Shown: positions 8,060-17,135, counted from the first letter of the stretch. The stretch: DNA of 64,000 nucleotides from Paractinoplanes ferrugineus (GCF_016862195.1 NZ_BOMM01000014.1:124001-188000), one strand, 5' to 3'. Notes: generated from the sequence alone by a model not told the origin. Program-made: numbers and translations.

Positions 8060-8536
8060 TCAGGAGGCTTGCTGCGCCTTGTGGGTCTTCCAGAGTTCGT
8101 CGGCCTGGGCTCGTTCGGCCCGGTTGGGCCGTTCGTCGTCGGGGTCGTTGGTTTCGTCGTCGCGGCGGAACCAGTCACGCAGGATGTCCGGGTCGATGCG
8201 CCCGCCGCCGCCCGGTTTGGTCGCGGCCTGCCACGGCTGCGATGACTGGATGAGGGTGCGAAGGTCGGCCGGCGACAGGGCGCCGTAGCGCTCGATGACG
8301 TAGCCGATGGTGTTGAGCGGGCCCTCGCTGTCCGGCTGCTCGGCCGGGCTGCCGTCGGCATCGGGAACTGAGACACCGCGGTCGGTGGCGGTGATGGGTT
8401 CGTCGAACAGCGGACTGCCGAAGTGGGCGATGTGATGGCCCTGGACGAAGAACAACAGCGAGTGCTTTTTGGCAAGTTTCAGGCCCGGACGGCGGGCCTC
8501 GATGGCGGCGATGACGGAGTTGGCGCTCGTAGTCAT
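8060..8536 (-). CDS. Panacea-domain (SocA/DUF4065-like) antitoxin
   Basis: 158 residues from ATG 8536. The Panacea domain is visible as KKHSLLFFVQGHHIAHFG, then SPLFDEPITA (matching the family's QGWHLAxxGxPLFDEPIEAW block), and later IGYVIERYGALSPADLRTLI with SSQPW, the usual ERYGxLSxxEL...W ending. A charged tail of about 55 residues follows. The start is supported by a TACGGT box exactly six bases upstream of the ATG, as in leaderless actinobacterial transcripts. The frame stays open upstream to 8860, but that extension is unlike the family. In other bacteria this domain neutralises a neighbouring toxin; here two small paralogous genes follow in the same operon. Confidence 0.8.
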   Translation of the reverse strand: MTTSANSVIAAIEARRPGLKLAKKHSLLFFVQGHHIAHFGSPLFDEPITATDRGVSVPDADGSPAEQPDSEGPLNTIGYVIERYGALSPADLRTLIQSSQPWQAATKPGGGGRIDPDILRDWFRRDDETNDPDDERPNRAERAQADELWKTHKAQQAS

Positions 8537-8856
8537 CGGCGCACCGTATTTCGCGCCGTCCTTGATCGCATTCCTTTGGATGGACGGACCTTGGAGACTC
8601 GCCACGATTGGCACGCCGCCCCCTCTCGCTCCGTCGATGCCGTGCATACTCACGGTAATTGTGTCGCCCGCCCGACTCTGTCCTCGATCCGACTTGCCGC
8701 TGATGTTCATCGATTCGCTGGGCTCCCCCGTCGGAGGCGGACTGCGACGGAGCAGCTTGACCTCGAGCGCCACGAATCGTTGATCAGCGCGCTGCCGACG
8801 CGACAGGCGGGTAAGTCGCTCTCCAGGAGTGCGAAAAGGCGGGACCCGGTGGCCGG

Positions 8857-10113
8857 TCAAGCCGGAGCGGGAACCTGCCAGAGGCTGCTGACCGGCATGG
8901 CGCGGAGCTTGTCTCCGAACGGCAGGGTGGCAGTGCCGGTATAGAGGACGATGCCGGCGATGAAGTCGTCGCCAAGGCGGTCGGCGAGTCGGCGCAGCCC
9001 GCGGAAGTCATCAAGGCCGACAGAAGTGGCGGCTTTGACTTCGATGCCGACGACGCGGCCGGCCCTGTTCTCCAGGACGGCGTCGACCTCGTACCTGCTC
9101 TGGTCGCGGTAGTGGGAGAGGTCGGCTTGCTGCTCGGACCAGGTGAGCTGGCGGGACAGCTCGGACAGAACGAACGATTCGAGCAGCGGGCCGAACGGCG
9201 CCCCCGGCCTGAGCAGAGCGCGAGCATCAGTGGCGAGTTCGTTGGCGGCGATACCCGAGTCCACGAAGACTAATTTTGCGGCGGCGGTTGCTCGGGTGCC
9301 GAGATTGCGGGACCAGCCCGGGATTCGTTTGACCAGAAAGATCTCCTCCAATGCCTGGAGGTAACGCGCCACCGTCGGCCGGCTCAGTCCGAGCGCCGAC
9401 TCCAAGGAGTTGGCAGCGATGATGGTCGCGGATCTGGCGGCGAGCAGGCGCACCAGTTTGCGCAGTTCGCCCTTGTGCTGGATGTCGGACAGCTGCCGGA
9501 CATCGCGGTCGATGAGTGCTTGGACGTAGGCATCGAAGAACCGCTGGCGGCGGCGCGGATCGTCTCGAGTCGTCGCCTCGGGTAAGCCTCCGCGCACGAT
9601 TCTGGCGGCGTAGCCGGCCCGGGTCACCGTCGATTCGTGTCGCAGGTCAGGGCCGAGGGCGAAGATGGCATCGATGAACCCGTCCGGCTCGGTGTCGATC
9701 TCGCCCTGGGAGAACGGCCAGAGTTCGACGGTTTCCATCCTGCCGGGTAACGCGTCGGGGGCGGCAACCATGCCGAACAGCCGCGACGAGCCGGTGAGCA
9801 GGTAGCGGCCGGGACGCGGGTCCTCGTCGACGGCCGCCTTGATCGCCAGCAGCAGCTCCGGAACGCGCTGGATCTCGTCGATGACCAGCAACTCCGGGGA
9901 GTCGACGAAGCCGACCGGGTCAGCGATCGCGGCGGCCCGGTCCTGTGTCCGGTCGAGGTCACGGCGCTCGGCGAGTCGATCGCCGGCGACAACGCGGACC
10001 AGCGTGCTCTTACCGGCCTGGCGAGCTCCGTTGATCAGGACGACACGGGTGTCAGCCAGAGCGGCGTCAACCTGCACGGCAACGCGGCGGGGCACTAGGT
10101 CCGGCGTAGGCAC
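8857..10113 (-). CDS. DUF4143-type AAA ATPase with nuclease-like C-terminal domain
   Basis: 418 residues from GTG 10113. Walker A is GARQAGKST (29-37) and Walker B is LLVIDEIQ, followed by sensor-type LLTGSSR. A winged-helix segment (NSLESALGLSRPTVARYLQALEEIFLVKRIPGW) leads to a DUF4143 C-terminal domain with a PD-(D/E)XK-like core (EVDAVLE...GIEVKAA). This is the common prokaryotic AAA_14/DUF4143 family, frequent in mobile and accessory regions; its biochemical role is not established. A TATCAT box lies six bases before the GTG, suggesting a leaderless message. The 320 bases between its stop and the Panacea start show no separate gene, so co-transcription with the Panacea module is possible but unproven. 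Confidence 0.88.
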   Translation of the reverse strand: MPTPDLVPRRVAVQVDAALADTRVVLINGARQAGKSTLVRVVAGDRLAERRDLDRTQDRAAAIADPVGFVDSPELLVIDEIQRVPELLLAIKAAVDEDPRPGRYLLTGSSRLFGMVAAPDALPGRMETVELWPFSQGEIDTEPDGFIDAIFALGPDLRHESTVTRAGYAARIVRGGLPEATTRDDPRRRQRFFDAYVQALIDRDVRQLSDIQHKGELRKLVRLLAARSATIIAANSLESALGLSRPTVARYLQALEEIFLVKRIPGWSRNLGTRATAAAKLVFVDSGIAANELATDARALLRPGAPFGPLLESFVLSELSRQLTWSEQQADLSHYRDQSRYEVDAVLENRAGRVVGIEVKAATSVGLDDFRGLRRLADRLGDDFIAGIVLYTGTATLPFGDKLRAMPVSSLWQVPAPA

Positions 10114-10423
10114 CACCTGATGATAGCGCCAGGGTTTCGATCTGCGGGGGCGGACACTTTCGAGATGCGGCAACCTCATGTTCGGTGTGCGGGGCATGGG
10201 ATGTTCGATTTGCGGCTAGGGATGCCTTACCGGAGGACCACGCGCCGAGGATCAGCGCTGGGCGCCCGTGGTTGCCGCTTACCGCCTTACACGCCCGACT
10301 CGAAGCTTGCTCACATGTGCTCCGACCAACGACGGAACTTCACCGGCGGAGCATTCGTATCAGTACTGCGACGAACGCTCCGATCTTCGCCGAACTCCAC
10401 TCATCGTAGGGACGAAAGCCACG

Positions 10424-10455
10424 CGCCGGGCACCTCGTGCGCGAGGTGCCCGGCG
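10424..10455. terminator. Perfect 14-bp hairpin in gene-free region
   Basis: CGCCGGGCACCTCG, a TGCG loop, then the perfect complement. It lies in the 660-base stretch between the ATPase start (10113) and the tRNA (10778), where I see no credible gene. No T-run follows, so it may be a terminator or a structural element. Confidence 0.45.
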
Positions 10456-10777
10456 ACGCTGCCGCAGGAGGCGCACCCCGCGGTACCGGTGCACGAACGA
10501 TCGCGTGACCCCGCGCGAACATCAAGTCGACGGCCGAAGGTGTTTTCCCAGCTCGGAAGACATCACGAGTGCTCCGGATGTGCTCGGCGAGCAGGTAGTG
10601 ACAGAGATCAGCGCTGGGCACGCGCAGGCACCGCCGGGCAGCAGACCGAATGTGCTCCGAATTCGCTCCACACGCCCCCGACCGCCGGCCAAACCGTTAC
10701 AAATCCACCCCATGGGCACCAGAGGGCACGCCCGACCACCCGCGAGTATCGCCTGGTCGGTACGATGTGGGCCGCAG

Positions 10778-10850
10778 GCCCTCGTAGCTCAGGGGATAGA
10801 GCATCGGTTTCCTAAACCGTGTGTCGCAGGTTCGATTCCTGCCGGGGGCA
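10778..10850 (+). tRNA. tRNA-Arg (anticodon CCT)
   Basis: 73 bases that fold into a full cloverleaf: acceptor stem GCCCTCG with CGGGGGC, D-arm beginning AGCTCAGGGGATAGAGC, anticodon loop TTCCTAA with anticodon CCT (reads AGG), T-arm GCAGG-TTCGATT-CCTGC, and discriminator A. The outermost anticodon-stem pair is a T-T mismatch. CCA is not encoded. It marks the left boundary of the accessory region with the recombinase gene; tRNA 3' ends are classic integration sites. Confidence 0.96.
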
Positions 10851-10851
10851 C
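10826..10851 (+). repeat. Candidate attachment site, left copy (tRNA 3' end)
   Basis: The T-arm and 3' end of the tRNA (GCAGGTT, eight bases, GCCGGGGGCAC) recur in the same orientation and with the same spacing at 20760-20785. Overall 21 of 26 positions match. Proposed as attL of a decayed integrated element; inference only. Confidence 0.4.
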
Positions 10852-11696
10852 GTCACAGAACTGCAACAACGCCCAGCGATCGGGCGGTCACTGATCGTGC
10901 AGGTGAGCTTCGCGATGCCGTGATCGGGACGGCCGGTGGCTCCGGCCCGGGGCACCGGTGTACTCCGAGCGCAGGGGCCCGCCAGGCAGTGGTGATCCTC
11001 GACCGGCCTTCCAGGGCGAGTCCTCGTCCCTTCTGTTTGCCGGCCCGCCGCGGTTCGATCATCTGAAGCAAGGCGCCCAGGCCGAACCGCTCGACGATCT
11101 GCTCGGCGAACACCGGCCTGATGTGCTGTCCTTCTGGTCGGCCCACGTCAACCGTTCCCTCGTCGCTTCGAGAACGGGGCGGGGATGGGCCAGACGAGAC
11201 AGCAGCCGACACGCCGACTGTCTTGCCGCCCTCACAGAGGCTGATCGATCTTCCACGACAGCACCCCAACGTCCGGATTTGCCGAGTTGAGTGCGTTCAA
11301 TCAGACAGATTTGGTCGACCGATCTCTATCTATGCCGGCGCGTGCGGAGTCAGGCCGGATCGCTTGGTTCTGGTCCGGTTCGACCGAGCCGATGCCGCGC
11401 TATTGCGGGAAGCCAGCCGGTGGCTGTGTCGTTCGCGCTGCCGGAACAGCATGGGTTACCACGATGGATCTAGCACGCGCAGGGAATGCGGTCGTCTGTC
11501 GGCGCCGTTCCACAAGGAATAAATGGAATGTTCTAGGCGATTACCGCTTAACGTATGAACCGGATATCGATGGTGGCCATGATATGAAAGTTGCGCTCCC
11601 CTGCCGGGCGGAGATACCTATGGCGACCTGGGCATTTGGCGTTAAGACGATCTTGACGTAGGGTTTGGCGCAGCGGCAGCAATCTGCCCGCACACG

Positions 11697-11720
11697 AAGC
11701 CTCGACTCCTGTCGAGGCTT
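11697..11720 (+). terminator. Intrinsic terminator
   Basis: A perfect 10-bp stem (AAGCCTCGAC with GTCGAGGCTT) with a TCCT loop, running into TTTTT. This is the clearest Rho-independent terminator in the window. No gene is evident just upstream; the 850 bases between the tRNA and this site hold only poor-quality reading frames, so it may end an unannotated small RNA or a decayed gene. Confidence 0.75.
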
Positions 11721-11732
11721 TTTGCTTGTCTG

Positions 11733-11766
11733 AAAGGCCCTGGTCGCATCGGCGACCAGGGCCTTT
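11733..11766. terminator. Second tandem hairpin, perfect 15-bp stem
   Basis: AAAGGCCCTGGTCGC, an ATCG loop, then the exact complement ending in TTT. It follows the first terminator by 12 bases and precedes the small membrane protein gene by 21 bases, so it lies in that gene's leader or insulates it from upstream transcription. Confidence 0.65.
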
Positions 11767-11787
11767 CGTGTATCCGAGGAAGGTCCG

Positions 11788-12054
11788 ATGCCCGAAGGAA
11801 CCGCGTTCGCCCCCTTGCCCGTTGTCATGGCCGCGTTGATCGCGGTCAGCGCGCTCGTCGCCATAGCGATCACCGCGCTGCTGATCCACCAGATCGCCCG
11901 CCGGGCGCTCGACAAGTCCACCCCGGACGATGTCGAATCTGTCATCCACGCGCTCGGTACGCTGATCGACCCGCTGCGGATGTTTTTGCCGTGGGCGCGA
12001 CGCAGCCGGTCCGGCCGATCGAAGAAGAGTCCGACCACGGAGGATCGGAAATGA
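11788..12054 (+). CDS. Small single-span membrane protein paired with the next gene
   Basis: 88 residues, ATG with GGAAGG upstream. Residues 10-35 form one hydrophobic segment (LPVVMAALIAVSALVAIAITALLIHQIA); the remainder is cytoplasmic, charged and ends in a basic tail (RRSRSGRSKKSPTTEDRK). Its stop overlaps the next start (ATGA at 12051), so the two proteins are translationally coupled and probably work together. I recognise no family; a holin-like or anchoring role is possible but unsupported. Confidence 0.65.
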   Translation: MPEGTAFAPLPVVMAALIAVSALVAIAITALLIHQIARRALDKSTPDDVESVIHALGTLIDPLRMFLPWARRSRSGRSKKSPTTEDRK

Positions 12055-13079
12055 ACAACGCGAACAGGCGCCCAGCCGACGATACCGGAGAATCCGCCAT
12101 CGGCGACCTGGCCGGTGATGCGCTACTGACCGAGCTTCGGCGGCGGATTGCCGACGAGACCGACCGGAACATCATCCTCGGCAGCATTGGCCTCGAGATG
12201 TCGGATCGGAATCTGGCCCTCGCGCTGAATGTGGATAAGGCGCACGTAAGAGCACGTCTCGTCGGACTCATCGCCGTCCTACGCGAGGATGAGACGATCT
12301 CAGCGAAGCTCCAGGACCTACGCCGAGCCGGCCGCGTCGAGAATTTCCTGGCACTCGCATCCCGGCTCGGCCTGCAACACTGGTTCTGCGCCGCGTGCGG
12401 TTCCTTCATGGTGCAATCTGAGCAAGGCCGTCCGCGCCGGACGTGCGGTACCAAGTGCCGCGTCAGACTTTCCCGCGCGAACAGTAGACCGGGCACACGC
12501 CCTTCGTCCGACACCCACCCGGGGCCTCCAACTGCTCCTGCGCCCGTGTCCGATGAACTACTGCACCGGCTGGAGCAAACACTGGGCCAGGACAGCTCTG
12601 AATACCGTTCTCGGGCTGGCGGCCGCCGGCGATATGCCGCCGATAACCCCGCAGAGCGGCTCCGGGATCGGGCTGCAGTCCTTCTGGGGTTGACCTGCCA
12701 CATCGCGTTGACGCCTACGGACATCGCAGCACTGGACATCGACGACGTGATGTCCAAGGCCAGGAACTTAGAGCTGAGGTTGTACCGGAGATTGGCTCGG
12801 CCGACGCAATACGTCACCGTCCCGAGCCGAGCCAATCAGGCCATCTGCCCGGTAGCGGCGGTACTCGGATGGAAACGCCATCTGGCCTCCGCCGGACATC
12901 GGACCGGGCCGTTGTTCGTTCGAGTAGACTTGGCGGGGAACCTGACTCACCCGGTACGGAGAATGGCTGGCTACGAGTTGGCTGACAGAATCGTGGGCAC
13001 CGCTCACAGGGTCTTGGCCGATCCCGAAGTGAACCACTCGAGGTCCTCATTGGTCCCCGTACGCTCGTTGATCCACTAG
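12051..13079 (+). CDS. HTH, zinc-knuckle and degenerate tyrosine-recombinase-like protein
   Basis: 342 residues. Residues 50-78 look like a helix-turn-helix (SDRNLALALNVDKAHVRARL). Cys 113, 116, 132 and 136 (CAAC...CGTKC, then RVRLSR) form a CGNR-type zinc knuckle. Residues 200-322 resemble the first half of a tyrosine recombinase catalytic domain (LRDRAAVLLGL...IAALDIDDV, then GPLFVRVDLAGN), but the expected catalytic Arg is missing (CHIALTPTDI) and the protein stops before the HxxR...Y region. It could be a truncated recombinase, a regulator built on that scaffold, or a pseudogene. It is coupled to the preceding membrane protein gene. Confidence 0.65.
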   Translation: MNNANRRPADDTGESAIGDLAGDALLTELRRRIADETDRNIILGSIGLEMSDRNLALALNVDKAHVRARLVGLIAVLREDETISAKLQDLRRAGRVENFLALASRLGLQHWFCAACGSFMVQSEQGRPRRTCGTKCRVRLSRANSRPGTRPSSDTHPGPPTAPAPVSDELLHRLEQTLGQDSSEYRSRAGGRRRYAADNPAERLRDRAAVLLGLTCHIALTPTDIAALDIDDVMSKARNLELRLYRRLARPTQYVTVPSRANQAICPVAAVLGWKRHLASAGHRTGPLFVRVDLAGNLTHPVRRMAGYELADRIVGTAHRVLADPEVNHSRSSLVPVRSLIH

Positions 13080-13885
13080 GTGCTGTCGGGAAGCCATGCC
13101 GGTCGATAGAAGGGCAGGGCGGATGCTGTATATCCGCCCTGCCAGCCGAAGCGTGGCAGGTCGCTGAAAGTCGACGTGTTTGCCCGGCAGGAAAGCGTCC
13201 AACTCCTGCGCGCGGGGCGCACGACATCGGCCTGGATGCGGTCCGCGGTTGCCGACCGCCTTGGCGATCTGCCTGGTCGTGGAACGGGCTGCCGCTATGC
13301 CCGTCGGCGACCAGGATCTCCGCCGAGGGCTACCCCTACCAGGTCATCCAAATCGGCCGATATGATCGTGGCATCGATGCCGATCTCGGCCAACTCGCCC
13401 ATCGCGGAACCGTGTCAACGCCTCCTGGATCGGTGGTGAATCTACCGTCGCAAGCCGCCCGTGCCGTAGTCGTGGAGACCAAGAAGCGCTTCTTGAATCG
13501 GTCACCCACGAAGGCGATCATGCAGGGCGGCCTATCCAATTCGTAACGGCGCTGCAACGGTTTACTCCGCTGCCGCAAACGCAGTATGCAGTGCTGGAAA
13601 CAGCGACCGGCGCCGGAAATCATCAAGATCAACCGCACTCTCATGCCGCCGACAAGGCGCGCTGGCAGTCTGGCAGTGGCTGCGTTAGGCGAGCCGTCGG
13701 GCGGTTGCGGGTACAGCGGCGCTAGCTTGATCAAGAATATGAGTCCGAGAGTCCGAGAGTCCGGCCGTAGCCGAGCATCCGGATTGCCGCCGAGTGTGCG
13801 CGATTGTAATCTACGCGACGCGCTCAGTGACTTACCACCTAATTTGTCAGGGAGGCGTTCTAGCACGAGCGGGGGTACTGATGAC
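13080..13885. other. Gene-free stretch of about 800 bases
   Basis: Several frames are open, but codon use and composition are poor on both strands and no domain is recognisable. I see no inverted-repeat ends of an insertion sequence. It most likely consists of decayed coding sequence within the accessory region. Confidence 0.5.
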
Positions 13886-14503
13886 CTAGTCGACCTCATG
13901 CTCAGGAGTGGCGCCCCGCAGATAGAAGGCTGGACGTCCCCAGCACAGGCCGAGACGATAGATACCAACACCCACGACGGCGCCGACGCGTCCAGAATGC
14001 GCTACTTGCAAGTCAGCCGCCTTGCGCATCAGTTCCTGCGCGGTGAACCCGGTCTTATCCTCGGCGCTGATCCGAATGCCCTTCTTGAGTCCCCCTTTGG
14101 GACCGAAGGGACTGAGGTACACCTCGGGCGCCGACAAGACGTGTTGGTCAGCGGGGAAGCTGCCAGAAAAGGCAGAGATTTCGGATGCTTGGACCGGCCA
14201 GGTTAGCCGCTGCTCCCGCATGACCGCGAAGGGTAGATCCGGGCGGTGCAGTGACGCCTCCTCGGGGGATATCGGAGCCTCCCGCAGATAAGAGGCCTTC
14301 ATCGCCACTACCGACGAGGTGGTGACGTAGTAGTTCACGATTCCCCGCCGGCTCTCGCTAAGATCGGCCAAGCCCCAGTTGCTGAGGTGAGGCCACCAGG
14401 AGTCATACATCACCACTGAGCCGTCGTAAACAAGTATCCTGCCGGGCCGTTCGTCGTGCGGCCAACGGAAGACCGCACCAAGCGCGATCCGCGAGGACTC
14501 CAT
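13886..14503 (-). CDS. Hypothetical protein
   Basis: 205 residues from ATG 14503. The start is favoured over GTG 14509 because a TAGCGT box lies exactly six bases upstream, giving a leaderless transcript. The sequence is well folded in appearance (AVFRWPHDERPGRILVYDGSVVMYDSWWPHLSNWGL; DLSESRRGIVNYYVTTSSVV; DLPFAVMREQRLTWP), mostly beta with few low-complexity parts, and has no signal peptide or membrane segment. The C-terminal part has Gly/Val strands (GRVGAVVGVGIYRLGLCWGRPAFYL). I do not recognise a family. It sits alone in the accessory region. Confidence 0.7.
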   Translation of the reverse strand: MESSRIALGAVFRWPHDERPGRILVYDGSVVMYDSWWPHLSNWGLADLSESRRGIVNYYVTTSSVVAMKASYLREAPISPEEASLHRPDLPFAVMREQRLTWPVQASEISAFSGSFPADQHVLSAPEVYLSPFGPKGGLKKGIRISAEDKTGFTAQELMRKAADLQVAHSGRVGAVVGVGIYRLGLCWGRPAFYLRGATPEHEVD

Positions 14504-14661
14504 CAGCACACGCTAACGGCCATACGGACGGGTTCGAGCGCCTTCCGATTAAGGCCGGATAACGATCCGCACGGTATCCTCATTTGCCGCGATGCGGGCG
14601 CTGCGCATGGCATGCGCAGCAAACCGGCCACAGTGCGGTCGCCCTCCGCTAGGGTCGGTTC

Positions 14662-15108
14662 GTGAGCATGAGCCTCTGCCTGACGAAGGTCCCTCCGGCG
14701 CTCGCCGAGCGCATAGAGGCCGATCCTGACCTCCTGGAAAGGCTGTGGCCCGAGGACGAGGACGAACCGTCGGCGGGACTCGACGCGGACATCGCCGCCA
14801 TCGACGAGGACCGCGATCTATTCCTCGAGGACTACCTCGGCATAGCTCGTGAAGTCGAGAAGGAGCCGTTCGGGTTTCCCTGGATGCGGCGTGCCCTGCA
14901 TGGCACAGGTGTCGAGATCGACTACGACTTCGGATACGGCAACGCGTTCAAAGTGACGGCCGACGAAGCGGCAGAGATCGCCGACGGCCTTGCTGCCGAA
15001 GGATGGTGGATTCCGGGGCAGGAATCAGAAACCATCTCGCATGCCATCGGCGCCTTCTACCGGGCGGCCGCCAATGAAGGACGGACAGTGTTCGGCGGAA
15101 TTTCGTAG
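14662..15108 (+). CDS. DUF1877 (YfbM-like) family protein
   Basis: 148 residues. The opening MSMSLCLTKVPPALAERIEADPDLLERLW matches the DUF1877 start, and FPWMRRALHGTGVEIDYDFGYGNAFKVTADEAAEIADGLAAEG matches the family's alternating W-x-LH-L-TG and YGxAxxxTPEEVxEIAxAL blocks. The family is cytosolic, widespread and of unknown function. GTG 14662 is preferred because TAGGGT lies six bases before it, again a leaderless pattern; an in-frame ATG two codons later is the alternative. It is divergent from the preceding hypothetical gene. Confidence 0.82.
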   Translation: MSMSLCLTKVPPALAERIEADPDLLERLWPEDEDEPSAGLDADIAAIDEDRDLFLEDYLGIAREVEKEPFGFPWMRRALHGTGVEIDYDFGYGNAFKVTADEAAEIADGLAAEGWWIPGQESETISHAIGAFYRAAANEGRTVFGGIS

Positions 15109-15292
15109 CAACGGTCCAACCGTACGTCCCTCAATATCTCAGTTCACGACATTCGATCGCATCGAGCCGCATCGGCATCCGGATCTCCCGCGATAAGGGT
15201 GCGAAATCTGGGATCCGTTTGACAGCCGGTTTTCCGCCAGTATGCGAGGAACCGCACTGGAGTCAGCTTCCAGAGCGTTCACTGGTTCTTGG

Positions 15293-16057
15293 TCAGCTCA
15301 CGCTCGGACGTTCGGTCAACGCCGCAACGACCACGTCCGCCTCTCGCCAATGCGTCCATGCGTCTTCGGCTAAGCGCCGCTGCTCGGCTCGGACTCGTTC
15401 GTACCGGCTGTGGTACTTAACAAGTAGTGCGTCGATGGCTGTCCATATCCTGTGCAGGTGAAGTCCGAGGTCAATCGTCAGCTCGGCTGCGGAGTACGGC
15501 CAAGCCTGACGCGCGGGGTCGAGCTTCTCCAACAGCCGGGCTCCCTTTGGAGCAGGATGACCGCCGGCTGAGCAATGATTCCAGTACTCCTCGTTGGAGA
15601 ACTTGCCGACAATCCTGCGCATCTTCGCAGGGGTGAAAGACTCACGCACTTCATCCGGCGTGCTTTCCCGCCATCTCCGAGCGTGATCGAGATCTTCGTC
15701 GAACATGCTCAGCAAATACTCGCACTCAATGAGCTGGCGGAGCACTGCGCCAACGGCGTAAAAGCGACGCTTCTCTACCATCAGAACAGCAGCCTCTGCC
15801 AGCTCGGCCGCCATGGACACCACTGTCGACACTGCTCGGAACTCGGAGAAGGCCACACCGAACTCTTCACTCCGCTCGGTGTCGTCGACCTTGCCACCGC
15901 CAAGCCACGAGTCGATGGCGAGCCAGTCCTCGATATTGACGATCACCGCAAGTACCGTCGAGATGTACTGGACACGCGCCGCGACGAGGGACTCGTCCAG
16001 TAAGGCGTGCCGCAACTCCTCACGGGACTCATCGGGAAGCTCGGGCTCTGCTTGCAT
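15293..16057 (-). CDS. Helical hypothetical protein, DUF5677-like
   Basis: 254 residues from ATG 16057, with TAGTGT exactly six bases upstream (leaderless). It is nearly all helix: LVAARVQYISTVLAVIVNIEDWLAID, then VSMAAELAEAAVLMVEKRRFYAVGAVLRQLIECEYLLSMF, then ESTPDEVRESFTPAKMRRIVG. The block R-x-LIE-x-EYL followed by a Trp and a later S/C-x-G-HPxP pattern resembles DUF5677 proteins, which have a HEPN-like helical bundle. No Rx4-6H RNase motif can be assigned with confidence. Function unknown; such proteins often occur in islands. Confidence 0.65.
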   Translation of the reverse strand: MQAEPELPDESREELRHALLDESLVAARVQYISTVLAVIVNIEDWLAIDSWLGGGKVDDTERSEEFGVAFSEFRAVSTVVSMAAELAEAAVLMVEKRRFYAVGAVLRQLIECEYLLSMFDEDLDHARRWRESTPDEVRESFTPAKMRRIVGKFSNEEYWNHCSAGGHPAPKGARLLEKLDPARQAWPYSAAELTIDLGLHLHRIWTAIDALLVKYHSRYERVRAEQRRLAEDAWTHWREADVVVAALTERPSVS

Positions 16058-16217
16058 GGCCAAACACTAGCGGTGTCGGCTCAGCGAGTCCCGTGCCGCA
16101 ATGCGTCGATTCCAGCCGACATCCCTGGACCGGCGAGTCTCACGTGCGAGCGGCGTGTACTCATCTGCCGCTCCGAGCGTGCTGGCGTTCATCCTCGCTG
16201 GTGACGCACGGTGGGGT

Positions 16218-17135
16218 ATGGCTGCCTCTGCTGTATCCATGTCCGGTGTCGTCTCGTCCGATCAACTCGTCGTGCGGGCCGCAGCGTCCGCCTTCCTGGG
16301 CCGCTACCGCGGCCAGACCCGCGTGCACACTGACTCCGACCTGCGCGTATTCCTCCGCTGGTGCACCGACCAGGACCTTAACCCGCTGACCGCGCGTCGG
16401 GTCGACGTCGAGCGGTACGTGTGCTGGATGCAGGAGGTACGCCAATACCAGCCCTCGTCGGTCTCCCGGCGGCTGTCGGTCGTGGTCGGCTTCTACCGAG
16501 TCTGCGTCATCGACGCGATCCTCGAACACTCCCCAGCCGACTACGTCCGCCGCCCTACCGTGCCGGCCGAATCACCGACCCTTGGCTTGGGACACCTGCA
16601 ATTCGAGGCACTGATAACCACCGCCCGGCAGTCCAACAACCCGAACGACTTCGCGTTGATCGCGCTGCTGGGCCTGCTCGGCCTGCGGATCTTCGAAGCC
16701 TGTGGCGCCAGCATCGGCGACCTGGGCGAGGAGCACGGCCACCGTGTGCTGCGCGTCCACGGCAAGGGCGGCAAAGTCGTACTCGTCCCGCTGCCACCCG
16801 CAGTGGCCCGAGCGATCGACCGGGCCGCCGGTGAACGCCTCAGCGGACCGATCCTGCGCAACACCCTCGGCGCCCGGATGGACCGGCACGCCGCAACCCG
16901 CCGGCTCAAGCACCTCGCCGCCACCGCCAGCATCCGGATGCCGAGGATGCACCCGCACATGCTGCGCCACACCTTTGTGACCACGATGCTCGACGCCGGC
17001 GTCAGCCTCCGCGACGTACAGATAGCCGCCCGCCACGCCGATCCCAAGACCACCATGCGCTACGACCGCGCTCGCAAGAACCTCGACCGGCACCCCAACT
17101 ACATCCTCGCCGCCTACATGGCATCCGGCACATAA
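16218..17135 (+). CDS. Tyrosine recombinase / integrase (XerC/D type)
   Basis: 305 residues from ATG 16218. The N-terminal SAM-like core-binding domain covers about 15-105 (FLGRYRGQTRVHTDSDLRVFLRWC). The catalytic domain covers about 125-300 and keeps the full set: R157 (LLGLRIFEA), K186 (HGKGGKVV), H247 and R250 (HPHMLRHTFVTTMLDAG), H273 (AARHADPKTTMRY) and nucleophile Y282. It should therefore be an active site-specific recombinase. It is the only complete mobility gene between tRNA-Arg and position 20.8 kb and is the likely agent that placed this region. No excisionase or replication gene is recognisable nearby. The frame is open upstream to 16101, but 16218 begins a normal N-terminus after GTGGGGT. 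Confidence 0.92.
   Translation: MAASAVSMSGVVSSDQLVVRAAASAFLGRYRGQTRVHTDSDLRVFLRWCTDQDLNPLTARRVDVERYVCWMQEVRQYQPSSVSRRLSVVVGFYRVCVIDAILEHSPADYVRRPTVPAESPTLGLGHLQFEALITTARQSNNPNDFALIALLGLLGLRIFEACGASIGDLGEEHGHRVLRVHGKGGKVVLVPLPPAVARAIDRAAGERLSGPILRNTLGARMDRHAATRRLKHLAATASIRMPRMHPHMLRHTFVTTMLDAGVSLRDVQIAARHADPKTTMRYDRARKNLDRHPNYILAAYMASGT

Noticed and set aside
8537..8860. N-terminal extension of the Panacea gene to TTG 8860 or ATG 8710
   Set aside because: The added sequence is unlike the family, and ATG 8536 has a TANNNT box at the exact leaderless spacing. ATG 8710 does have a GGGGGAG upstream, so some doubt remains.
10958..11661. Several open frames just after the tRNA
   Set aside because: Poor composition, no ribosome sites, conflicting frames on both strands and no recognisable domain.
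13080..13885. Insertion sequence or transposase remnant
   Set aside because: No DDE or other transposase motif can be read in any frame and no terminal inverted repeats were found.
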